Shown here piece by piece: positions 27,442 to 34,450 of a DNA stretch of 39,314 bases (its first letter is position 1; every line of letters begins with the position of its first letter). Under the pieces are notes generated by a model that did not search any database, was not told where the DNA came from, and worked only from the letters and a program-made list of their open reading frames with translations. Location of the stretch: assembly GCA_036501845.1 (NCBI GenBank), contig DASXZO010000013.1, positions 1 to 39,314 on the forward strand, read 5' to 3'. The translations under genes and the position numbers were made by a program. The stretch comes from JBBREP01 sp036501845 (GTDB lineage Bacteria; Actinomycetota; Acidimicrobiia; IMCC26256; PALSA-610).

Positions 27442-29100
27442 TCAGAGACGACCTGCGGCGAAGTCCGCCATCACCTGTGGCGCGGCAGTGTCGAAACCGA
27501 CCACATCGAGCATTCCACCGTCGGTCGGGTCGGCGATCGTGAAGCCGTTCGAGACCATGCCGACCACGATCAGGCGCGCGGCGATGTTCATGCGTTCGCG
27601 GTAACGCCAAAGCGCCTGCGCGGGGTGGATCCCGCCCGCCCACGTCTCCGAATCGGTATAGATCACGAATGTGTCCACCTCGAGCCGTCGGTCGAGTGCG
27701 TAGAGCATCGGCAAGGCGCAGTCAGTACCTCCGAACGGCAGCCCGGCGACGGCGCGAACCACGTCGTCGAGGCGCTGGCGCTTCGAGATCGGCAACGGGC
27801 TGATTCCGTCGGGCACCTGGTATCGCTTGCGTGCGTCCGGCGCAGTCCACCCGCCCTTCCCCGCGCTCGTGAACGCGACAGTGTGCACGCGAGGCTCGGT
27901 GGCGAGCGCCACTGCAACCATGGCGGCAGCTCCAAGTCGCGGTGTGAGTCCAGGAATCCCAGCAACGATTCCCGCGCCCATCGACCCGGACACGTCAAGG
28001 GCCGCGAGCATGCGCGTGCCAGCGGGTTCGACGCTGCCAAACGACGCGTAGAACGCACGGTCGAGCGCGTCGATCACCGCGGGGACTGGCTCCCACGTGA
28101 GTCGACCCCGCACGCCGTGACCCGCACGGTAGGTCAACAGCGCTGCGAGCACTTGAATCGGGTGCAGGCGGGCGCGGCGGATGGCGTTCTCTTCGGCGAG
28201 ACGACGCACGACGACGTCGCTCGCTTCGTTACCCGGAGCAATCGCTGCGATCGCGGTCATACGACCGAGGTTTCGCACCATTGCACCGAGCCCCATCGCG
28301 GGGAGACTCGCCTGCCACACCTCCGGCGCCTTGAGATGGCTCGACTTCACAGCTTCCCAGGGGAGTGCGTGCTCGGAAATGAGTCGCGCCGTGTCAGCCG
28401 GCTCCGCGGCGAGCTGTGCCTCGCGGTGCGAGCGCAACAGCGCCGGCGCCGCCGACGTGATGTCAACGTCGAGCTTGCCCACCGCCCAGCGCAACAGCAG
28501 ATCGTGCTGGCTGTCGCGCACCGGACGCGGCTTAGCGAGTCGCAGCAGGTCGCGGTGGCTCCAGCCCTCGCGCTGCTGGTATTTGACAAGTTGCAATGCG
28601 AGCGCGTCCGGCTCTCGATCGAGATACCAGTTGCCGATCGCGTGGCGAAGCCCGCGGCCCCAACCCCGGAACTGCTCGGCGTACCCAGCAAACAAGAACA
28701 GCTGTGACCCAGTGCGACACACTCGCGGCACCGCGTTGAGCGCGTAGGCGCGCGTGTCTGGATCGTCTGCGGCCGCGCAGATGGCGAGCGCGAACTGCAC
28801 CGGCTGTTGGCGGGGGTTCCGACCGGCCTCGGAGATCGCGGTGATCTCGTCGACCGTGCGCCGCCCATCGGCTGCCACGCAGCGCAGCACGACTTCGGCG
28901 TTCTCACGCACAAGCTGACGCGCCGTCGCGTAATAGGTGTCGCCGTCGACGCCGAGAATCAGAAAGCGGCGCAGCCGCGCCCAATCATCGACTGCCTACG
29001 CGAAGCCGCCGGCGCTGTTGGCGACCTGACCCGAGCCGGGGATCGCTTCTGCCTGGCGCGTCGCGCGGGTCGAGAACCATCGCAGCGGGTTTGTCCCCAT
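27442..29100 (-). pseudogene. rsr: Ro60/Rsr (TROVE + VWA) gene interrupted by an in-frame TAG
   Basis: From an ATG at 29100, with GGAGG 6 nt upstream, the frame encodes a complete 552-codon bacterial Ro protein, which binds Y RNA and misfolded RNAs through a HEAT-repeat ring and a VWA domain. The only fault is TAG at codon 35 (28998-28996). It reads VANSAGGFA-stop-AVDDWARLRRFLILG, at a position that is aromatic in homologues as I recall. Downstream the gene is intact: FLFAGYAEQFRGWGRGLRHAIGNWY, KYQQREGWSHRDLLRLAKP, the MIDAS DVSGSMG, FGGTDCALPMLYAL and TDSETWAGG. Re-initiation at GTG 28911 would give a 489-aa protein lacking the first 63 residues. It may be a true nonsense mutation, readthrough, or a sequencing error. 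Confidence 0.85.
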
Positions 29101-29137
29101 CGTTCACCTCCGGCACGAATCGGCACGCGCTCTGGAT

Positions 29138-29252
29138 GGCCGGGCGAGAGTTGAGACCGGATCCCGGCGACCCGAAGGCCACCGGGCCGCGGGTTCGAAC
29201 CGCGGTTGCCGCGGCGCGGCGTTGCCGATAACCGGACCTCGCCGGCCCGGCC
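29138..29252 (-). ncRNA. candidate Y RNA 2 (YrlA-like, T arm and capped acceptor, no clear D arm)
   Basis: The ends pair: GGCCGGG (29252-29246) with CCCGGCC (29144-29138), then CGAG with CTCG, leaving the 5' strand bulge CCGG (29245-29242). Inside lies a canonical T arm CGCGG-TTCGAAC-CCGCG (29204-29188). It is followed by a 10-bp hairpin with two G-U pairs and a TTCG loop (29186-29163), as if the two acceptor strands were joined. The 5' part GGTCCGGTTA and the 3' part CAACTCTCGCCCG repeat those of Y RNA 1. TATCGC at 29265-29260 is a suitable -10. No convincing D arm is present. It ends 38 nt before the Ro start codon. Confidence 0.65.
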
Positions 29253-29279
29253 ACCAGAAGCGATACCGAGCGTTGTGTT

Positions 29280-29400
29280 GCGGGCGAGAGTTGCGCCCGA
29301 CATGTGAGGCGCTCTGCCGTTGAGCTACCGCCGAAGCGGGGCGGAGTCGAACCGCCGTTTTCTCATCCTTGGAAGAGGTAACCGGAACGCGCCGGCCCGC
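29280..29400 (-). ncRNA. candidate Y RNA 1 (YrlA-like, circularly permuted tRNA mimic)
   Basis: Ends: GCGGG (29400-29396) pairs with CCCGC (29284-29280), then CG/CG, with the 5' strand bulge CCGG as in Y RNA 2. The insert, in order, is T arm GGCGG-TTCGACT-CCGCC (29356-29340), acceptor-like CCGC-TTCG-GCGG (29339-29328), TA, and D arm GCTC-AACGGCA-GAGC (29325-29311). This is exactly a tRNA opened at the anticodon and closed at the acceptor by a UUCG loop, as described for YrlA. It is not a tRNA: there is no anticodon arm. A TAACAT box (29416-29411) places transcription start near 29403. Confidence 0.75.
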
Positions 29401-29410
29401 AACGAACAAC

Positions 29411-29416
29411 ATGTTA
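29411..29416 (-). promoter_or_regulatory. -10 box of Y RNA 1
   Basis: TAACAT on the minus strand is 10 nt from the first paired base of Y RNA 1 at 29400, so transcription would start near 29403. No clear -35 is seen. An analogous TATCGC (29265-29260) precedes Y RNA 2 by 7 nt. Confidence 0.5.
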
Positions 29417-29500
29417 GAGAGTGATCGGCCGGCGCGGCCCGCCAATTCACCGTCGGTGGCTCGAATCACAAACGTTGTGCCCGCAGGCGCCGCTGTGCGA

Positions 29501-30100
29501 TCACTCGGGCCACGGCATGACCGTGAGTCGTGGCCAGAGCTTCGACCACCGCGCAGCCTTGCTGTCGTAGACCGCTCGAGTCGCCAGGACCGGGTTCGGA
29601 CGCAAGACGAAGTCGAACAGGTCGTCGAATCCAAACGGCGCGTACACGGCAACGTCGGAGCCAGTGGTTCGCAGTCCTACACAGCAGGCAGTGGCGGCGA
29701 AGCAGTCGATCGCTGCTTCAGCACTTCGGAACGGCGGGCACGGCACACCGAACTTGTCCTCGTACCAAAGGTACACACGTGCCTCGTTCCTCACCTCGAC
29801 CTCGCCACCGCATCCAGCAAACACGTCGGCGCTGCGCTTGATGACCTCGTCCTCGGCGTCCCACGACAGGTCGCGGTCGTCGAAGTAGAAGAGGTCGTAG
29901 TCGCGGATCCCGCGTTCGGGGTCGTGGCCGTCGAGCACGTTCCAGACGGTTTGGAACAAGCACCCTGCGGTGAGATACCAGCCGGGGAGGCCGAGCACTT
30001 CGGCGCGCCGGAGCACCTCGACCACGGTCGGGTTGCGGCGAGCGAGCGCAACGAAACTGGCTTCAGAGGGCGGGTGCGGGCGGCGGAGCGTCGCGTTCAC
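29501..30100 (-). CDS. COG3575-type nucleotidyltransferase
   Basis: A 199-aa protein (from GTG 30100) of the uncharacterised NTP_transf_6/COG3575 family. The family core is present: GWYLTAGCLFQTVWNVLDGHDPERGIRDYDLFYFDDRDLSWDAEDEVI, with the paired acidic residues D-Y-D of a Pol-beta-like active site, then VYAPFGFDDLFDFVLRPNP. An in-frame GTG at 30184 would add 28 unconserved residues and has its ribosome-binding stretch too close; 30100 fits the family better. It lies 85 nt upstream of the Y RNA promoter on the same strand. Substrate unknown. Confidence 0.8.
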   Translation of the reverse strand: MNATLRRPHPPSEASFVALARRNPTVVEVLRRAEVLGLPGWYLTAGCLFQTVWNVLDGHDPERGIRDYDLFYFDDRDLSWDAEDEVIKRSADVFAGCGGEVEVRNEARVYLWYEDKFGVPCPPFRSAEAAIDCFAATACCVGLRTTGSDVAVYAPFGFDDLFDFVLRPNPVLATRAVYDSKAARWSKLWPRLTVMPWPE

Positions 30101-30163
30101 AGCGAGATCCGAGTGGTCGCTGGCAGCGCGGGCTCGGCGCCGCGATTCATGCGAACAGGATCG

Positions 30164-30406
30164 ATGATGACCCTCACCAGACACTCCTCACAGACCCGAT
30201 CGGGCGACGGGGATCCAGGTCAGGGTCAGGGGCCTGATCTCGAGCCACGACCGCAGACTCAAGCGCGACCTCGGTCGCGTCGCGAGCAGATCGATCGGCT
30301 GCGCGCCCGCCGTGCCCTCGGCGTCACGATCAACGACTTGGCTGACGAGTTCGGCCTGCACCGAACCACGGTCATGAAACATCTGACGCCACCCGTACGC
30401 GGTTGA
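30164..30406 (+). CDS. small HTH protein, possibly a recombinase remnant
   Basis: An 80-aa frame starting at the paired ATGs near 30164. Residues 1-38 are low-complexity (Pro/Gln/Arg). Residues 39-80 are a clear helix-turn-helix (REQIDRLRARRALGVTINDLADEFGLHRTTVMKHL) like the C-terminal DNA-binding domain of serine recombinases. No catalytic domain is present. It overlaps the leuA 3' end by 35 nt and has only a weak ribosome-binding stretch, so it may be a relic rather than a working gene. Confidence 0.35.
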   Translation: MMTLTRHSSQTRSGDGDPGQGQGPDLEPRPQTQARPRSRREQIDRLRARRALGVTINDLADEFGLHRTTVMKHLTPPVRG

Positions 30407-32093
30407 GCGCACTGACGATCGCTTTGAGTGATGCGGTGGTGATGTTCGAGTCAACGCCGACACCCCACGTCGCACCGTGCTCGCCACCGATCTCGATGTA
30501 GGCGACCGCTCGTGCGTTCGTGCCGGAGCTGAGCGCGTGCTCGGCGAAGTCGATGACCTCGATGTCGAAGCGGAGGTCTTCGTGGAGTGCTTGCGCGAAC
30601 GCGGCGATCGGTCCGTTGCCCGTCCCGCTGACGGTCCGGGGCTCTTCGTCGACAACCAGATCGGCAGTGATCGTCGTGTCAGCCCCCGCGGTCGACTCAG
30701 TGTGCGCGACGAGTTGCACAGGGGGCCGGTCAGGCAGGTACTCCTCGCAGAATGTGGTCCAGAGCGCGTCGGGTGTGATCTCAGTGCCGGTCGTCTCGGT
30801 GATGTGCTGGACGGTCTTGGACAGCTCGATCTGGAGGCGCCGCGGAAGATCGAGGCCGTGCTCGGCGGCCATGATGTACGCGATGCCACCCTTACCCGAC
30901 TGGCTGTTGACCCGGATCACCGCGTCGTAGCTGCGGCCGACGTGCTTGGGATCAATGGGCAGGTACGGCACGGCCCACTCGTCGTAGTCGTCGGGATCGC
31001 GCCCGGCGGCCACCGCCTTGGCGTGCATCGCGTCGAAACCCTTCTTGATGGCGTCTTGATGCGATCCCGAGAACGCTGTGTAGACGAGATCACCAACGTA
31101 GGGGTGACGCGCATCGATGTCGAGCCGGGTGCAGTGCTCCGCGGTGCGCCGCAGCCGGTCGAGATCGCTCAGGTCGAGCCGGGGGTCGATGCCCTGGCTG
31201 AACAGGTTCAGTGCCAGGGTCACGAGATCGACGTTGCCGGTCCGTTCGCCGTTCCCGAAGAGGGTGCCCTCGACGCGGTCTGCGCCCGCCATGAGCCCGA
31301 GCTCCGCCGCGGCGACGGCGGTGCCGCGATCGTTGTGCGGGTGCAGGCTCAGCACGATCGACTCGCGGTCTGGGAGGTTGCTGTGCATCCATTCGATGGC
31401 GTCCGCGTACAGGTTCGGCGGATACATCTCGACCGTGGCGGGAAGGTTCAACACGATCCGGCGATCGCGGCTGGGTTCGATGACGTCGCAGACCGCGGTG
31501 CAGATGTCCATGGCGTAGTCGAGTTCGGTGCCCGTGAAGCTCTCGGGCGAGTACTCGTACAACAAGTCTGTACCTGGGAGACGGTGCTCGAACTGTCGGC
31601 ACAACCGAGCCGCGTCGACGGCAAGCTGCGTGATCCCGGCTCGGTCGAGTCCGAACACCACATCGCGCTGCAGCACCGACGTCGAGTTGAAGAAGTGCAC
31701 GAGCACCCGATGCGCGCCGACGAGACTCTCGTAAGTCCGCTCGATCAGGTCGGCCCGGCACTGAACCAACACCTGGATCGTGACATCATCGGGAACGAGA
31801 TCCTTCTCGATGAGCGTTCGCACGAACTCGAAGTCGGGCTGTGAGGCGGACGGGAACCCAACCTCGATCTCTTTGAAGCCGATCTCCACCAGCGTCGTGA
31901 ACAGTTCGAGCTTGCGGTCGACGTCCATCGGATCGATCAACGCCTGGTTCCCGTCGCGCAGGTCGACCGAGCACCACGTTGGCGCTTGCTCCATGAGGCG
32001 ATCCGGCCACCTCCGCTGCAACCCTCCGACCAACGGATGGAAAGGCCGGTACTTCTCGAACGGCATCCGCCTGGGCGTCGCAGGTTGCGGCAT
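30372..32093 (-). CDS. leuA: 2-isopropylmalate synthase
   Basis: LeuA (573 aa, the longer actinobacterial/yeast-like type) condenses acetyl-CoA with 2-oxoisovalerate as the first step of leucine synthesis. The DRE-TIM catalytic domain shows CSVDLRDGNQALIDPMD, VEIGFKEIEVGFP, and the metal-site HPHNDRGTAVAAAELGLMAGADRVEGTLFGNGERTGNVDL. The C-terminal regulatory (leucine-binding) domain follows (GNGPIAAFAQAL ... GTNARAVAYIEI). The ATG at 32093 starts the conserved MPQPATPRRMPFEKYRPF. Its leader carries a peptide attenuator (see 32135-32250). Confidence 0.96.
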   Translation of the reverse strand: MPQPATPRRMPFEKYRPFHPLVGGLQRRWPDRLMEQAPTWCSVDLRDGNQALIDPMDVDRKLELFTTLVEIGFKEIEVGFPSASQPDFEFVRTLIEKDLVPDDVTIQVLVQCRADLIERTYESLVGAHRVLVHFFNSTSVLQRDVVFGLDRAGITQLAVDAARLCRQFEHRLPGTDLLYEYSPESFTGTELDYAMDICTAVCDVIEPSRDRRIVLNLPATVEMYPPNLYADAIEWMHSNLPDRESIVLSLHPHNDRGTAVAAAELGLMAGADRVEGTLFGNGERTGNVDLVTLALNLFSQGIDPRLDLSDLDRLRRTAEHCTRLDIDARHPYVGDLVYTAFSGSHQDAIKKGFDAMHAKAVAAGRDPDDYDEWAVPYLPIDPKHVGRSYDAVIRVNSQSGKGGIAYIMAAEHGLDLPRRLQIELSKTVQHITETTGTEITPDALWTTFCEEYLPDRPPVQLVAHTESTAGADTTITADLVVDEEPRTVSGTGNGPIAAFAQALHEDLRFDIEVIDFAEHALSSGTNARAVAYIEIGGEHGATWGVGVDSNITTASLKAIVSALNRVRVASDVS

Positions 32094-32134
32094 GGTGATC
32101 TCATTTCCGAATCGGAGGAGCAAATCAGCGCAAC

Positions 32135-32165
32135 AAAAAACCTCCCGGCCCGAAGGCACAGGAGG
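32135..32165 (-). terminator. leuA attenuator terminator
   Basis: The minus-strand RNA folds CCTCCTGTGCC-TTCG-GGCCGGGAGG: ten pairs with one bulged U, a UUCG tetraloop, then UUUUUU (32140-32135). It lies 42 nt upstream of the leuA ATG and downstream of the leucine leader peptide, so it is the terminator of an attenuation system. Confidence 0.8.
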
Positions 32166-32170
32166 CGAAA

Positions 32171-32196
32171 GGCGGCGCACCGGAAAGGTGCCCGCC
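32171..32196 (-). promoter_or_regulatory. leuA leader hairpin (pause/anti-terminator region)
   Basis: GGCGG-GCACC (32196-32187), loop TTTCC, GGTGC-G-CCGCC (32181-32171): a 10-bp stem with one bulged base. It begins immediately after the leader-peptide stop codon, the position expected for the first hairpin sensed by a translating ribosome. An explicit anti-terminator pairing was not found by eye. Confidence 0.5.
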
Positions 32197-32250
32197 CTAC
32201 ATAAGAAGGAGGGAGAAAACGACGAACGGGGCGCGCGGAGCGGCGGACAT
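32197..32250 (-). CDS. leuL: leucine leader peptide (leuL)
   Basis: A 17-codon ORF, M-S-A-A-P-R-A-P-F-V-V-F-S-L-L-L-M-stop, from ATG 32250 to TAG 32197. Three consecutive Leu codons (CTC CTT CTT) and two Val codons precede the stop. A TAGCGT box (32264-32259) is 8 nt upstream, so translation would be leaderless. This is the classic design of leuA attenuation: when leucyl-tRNA is scarce the ribosome stalls at the Leu run and the downstream terminator is not formed. Confidence 0.75.
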   Translation of the reverse strand: MSAAPRAPFVVFSLLLM

Positions 32251-32301
32251 CACGAGCAACGCTACACCGCCTGGCGGCTCATAGCGCCCCGGACCCCGGC
32301 C

Positions 32302-32909
32302 TCATTCGTATTCTGCGGAGCCCTGTGTCCAGATGACCGACTGCGCGTCGATCATGTCGCGGGGACCCAGGTCCGCCTGGTCGCCTCGAATGCGCCAGGC
32401 GAAGTCCAGCAGGATCGAGTAGGTCCCCCACTGCGGCGTCGATCGGTACTCGAAGTCGAACTCGTAGGCGTCCGCAGCGATGCGGGTCCACGGTCGGGTT
32501 CAGGAACATGACCACGCGCGGCCGGGCGATGAAGCCGAAGACCGTCACGATCGGCCGCGTAACACTCGGGTCTGGAGCCGCGGGAGCGCTGCCACTTGCT
32601 CGATCCAGCGCTCGAAGCGCTCACGTTCGCGGCCCGAGCCGTATATCCAATCGTGCAGTCCCATCACGAAGGTTCAGGCCCCCACCGATTCGCGCAGCGC
32701 GTCTCGGAGAGCAATCTTCTCGAAGGAGAACAGCAGGTTGGTGTGTGACTCGATTCGCAGCCGCGGCGCGCGATCTCGTCGTACCCGTGGGCGTCCAGCA
32801 ATGACTCGAGAATGTTGCGGTCGAGCAACTCGACCCATTCCCGGTGCGCGTCCCACTTGTAGCTCCGCTCGGTCTCGACGTACGTCTCGTCCCGGAACCC
32901 ATCAGCGAA
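32302..32909 (-). pseudogene. decayed conserved hypothetical gene
   Basis: Five in-order fragments of one protein can be followed. (A) FADGFRDETYVETERSYKWDAH through GYDEIARR. (B) RLRIESHTNLLFSFEKIALRDALRESVGA. (C) after an in-frame TGA (32676-32674), MGLHDWIYGSGRERERFERW through RLQTRV. (D) in another frame, RPIVTVFGFIARPRVVMFLNPTV. (E) in another frame, RIAADAYEFDFEYRSTPQWG to the TGA at 32302. A-to-B, C-to-D and D-to-E are single-base frameshifts. The pattern matches a widespread unnamed bacterial protein with 'TNLLFSFEK' and 'VTVFGFIA' motifs, recalled without a name. Not translatable as is. Confidence 0.75.
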
Positions 32910-33010
32910 GAAGGCGAGGGAAGTGGTCGCGGCAACGGCGGGCCGCGGGAGTCAGCGCGTTCTGTCGAGCGCTTGGGCGACGCCGGTTCCGGGTACGAGC
33001 CAGCGAGGCG

Positions 33011-33544
33011 ATGGCACACCCGGTACCCACTTCTTCCCTCGCGGAACCTCGATCGGTCGCGACGATCGGGGTCTACGGATTCGACATCGAGACATTCCTG
33101 GCGAGGCTCGCGGCGGCCGCGGTCGTGACCGTGTTCGACGTCCGGCAGCGCCGGGGCGTGCGCGGCCCGCAATACGCATGGGCAAACTCCCGCCGCCTCC
33201 AGGCTGCCTTGGCCGGCGCTGGACTCGCGTACGCACACCATCCCGAGCTCGCGCCGACCACGGAGCTACGACACGTGCAGTACGACGAAGACGCGCGGCA
33301 GGGCGTCGGCAAGCGCTCACGCGTCGAGCTGGCCCCCGAGTACACCCGGCGGTACATCGACGAGATCCTCGATCAGGTGGACCTGGACCCGATCGTCGCG
33401 GCGATGCCGGTCCATGGGACGACTGCACTCCTCTGCGTCGAGGCCGATCCCGAGGCGTGCCACCGGTCGCTGATCGCGGCCCGGCTCGCCGATGAGTACG
33501 GCACGATCGTGACGCACCTTCGCCCCAATGGGCAGGCCCGATAA
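33011..33544 (+). CDS. DUF488 family protein
   Basis: A 177-aa DUF488 protein. SVATIGVYGFDIETFLARLAAAAVVTVFDVRQRRG is the N-terminal signature. LLCVEADPEACHRSLIAARLADEYG near the C-terminus carries the conserved Cys-His pair. The function is unknown. The ATG at 33011 gives the usual family start; a much longer in-frame reading upstream crosses the decayed gene and is not credible. It is divergent from the pseudogene. Confidence 0.85.
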   Translation: MAHPVPTSSLAEPRSVATIGVYGFDIETFLARLAAAAVVTVFDVRQRRGVRGPQYAWANSRRLQAALAGAGLAYAHHPELAPTTELRHVQYDEDARQGVGKRSRVELAPEYTRRYIDEILDQVDLDPIVAAMPVHGTTALLCVEADPEACHRSLIAARLADEYGTIVTHLRPNGQAR

Positions 33545-33573
33545 CAGGCGCCTCGCGTTGTCCCTATTGCGAG

Positions 33574-33647
33574 TGGGCGGTAGAGGACTCGAACCTCCGA
33601 CCTCGTCGGTGTGAACGACGCGCTCTAACCAACTGAGCTAACCGCCC
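33574..33647 (-). tRNA. tRNA-Val (anticodon CAC)
   Basis: A full 74-nt cloverleaf without encoded CCA: acceptor GGGCGGT/ACCGCCC with discriminator A; D arm GCTC-AGTTGGTTA-GAGC; anticodon arm CGTCG-TTCACAC-CGACG with anticodon CAC; variable AGGTC; and T arm GGAGG-TTCGAGT-CCTCT. Every stem pairs (one G-U). Confidence 0.96.
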
Positions 33648-33727
33648 AAGCGGAACCGAGGACACTAGCGCCGCAGCGTTCACCGACTGCGACGCGTGCC
33701 GATGCAGCGTGAGTAGCGTCCGCCACC

Positions 33728-34450
33728 GTGGAAAAGCTGATGTACCTCGTGCAGCTCGCGCCGGGCACGACGCCCGAGGCCGCGCGCACGGCCATGATCG
33801 ACGACGTCGGCACGAAGCTGCTCGACGCCGGTGCGCTGGGGCTCACGATCGACGTGGCCGACGAGGCCGCGCAGTTCACCCCGCTCGCTCCCCCGCCGGC
33901 CGACGATCCGCTGCATGCAGTGGTGTCGCTCTGGCTCGACGCGTACGACTACCGCGAACCGTTCGAGGCGATCCTGCGCGACCGGGCCGCGAAGCTCGCG
34001 GGCTACCAAGTGGTGGAATCGATGTACCGCGAGTACGGCGGCAACCAGTGGTCAGGACCGCGTGAGTGGCCCGATGGGCAACGGTCGCCCGGGCCGCTCG
34101 TGGTCACGATGTTCCCGCAACATCCCGACATGGACTTCGACACGTGGATTCGTTACTGGCACGACAAGCAATCGCCGATGTCGGAGGCGATCCAACCGCG
34201 CACGCGCTACGTGCGCAATGCCGTGTTCCGCGCCATCACTGCCGACGCGCCGCCGTTTCGCGCCATCGTCGAGGAGGCGTGGCCTTCGATCGACGCGGTG
34301 ACCGATCCGATGCAGTTCTTCTGCGCTGACGGCGATTCCGACACGCTCACGAAGAACATCACCACGATGATGGAGCACGTGGGCACCTTTATCCCGATGG
34401 ACCAGATGCGCAACTACCCGATGAGCGAGTGGATCCTCAAGACGTTGTGA
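33728..34450 (+). CDS. EthD-domain protein (dimeric alpha/beta barrel)
   Basis: A 240-aa protein with tandem ferredoxin-like modules. The second is clearly EthD-like (LVVTMFPQHPDMDFDTWIRYWHDKQSPMSEAIQPRTRYVRNAVF). EthD proteins accompany alkane/ether-degrading or other oxygenases; no partner is adjacent, so the substrate is unknown. The GTG start at 33728 is placed 8 nt after TAGCGT (33714-33719), a leaderless promoter. It overlaps the convergent M20 gene by 14 nt. Confidence 0.8.
   Translation: MEKLMYLVQLAPGTTPEAARTAMIDDVGTKLLDAGALGLTIDVADEAAQFTPLAPPPADDPLHAVVSLWLDAYDYREPFEAILRDRAAKLAGYQVVESMYREYGGNQWSGPREWPDGQRSPGPLVVTMFPQHPDMDFDTWIRYWHDKQSPMSEAIQPRTRYVRNAVFRAITADAPPFRAIVEEAWPSIDAVTDPMQFFCADGDSDTLTKNITTMMEHVGTFIPMDQMRNYPMSEWILKTL

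Noticed and set aside
28996..28998. TAG in the Ro gene decoded as pyrrolysine
   Set aside because: No pyl genes are in the window, and the site is aromatic in homologues as recalled, so mutation, error or simple readthrough are simpler.
29300..29360. Apparent tRNA halves (D arm and T arm) that a tRNA finder might report
   Set aside because: The T arm precedes the D arm, the acceptor strands are joined by a TTCG loop, and there is no anticodon arm. It is a Y RNA tRNA mimic, not a tRNA.
32171..32199. Possible T-box riboswitch upstream of leuA (AGGGCGGGCACC resembles the T-box core)
   Set aside because: The tRNA-acceptor-binding UGGN is missing, and a leucine leader peptide explains the terminator better.
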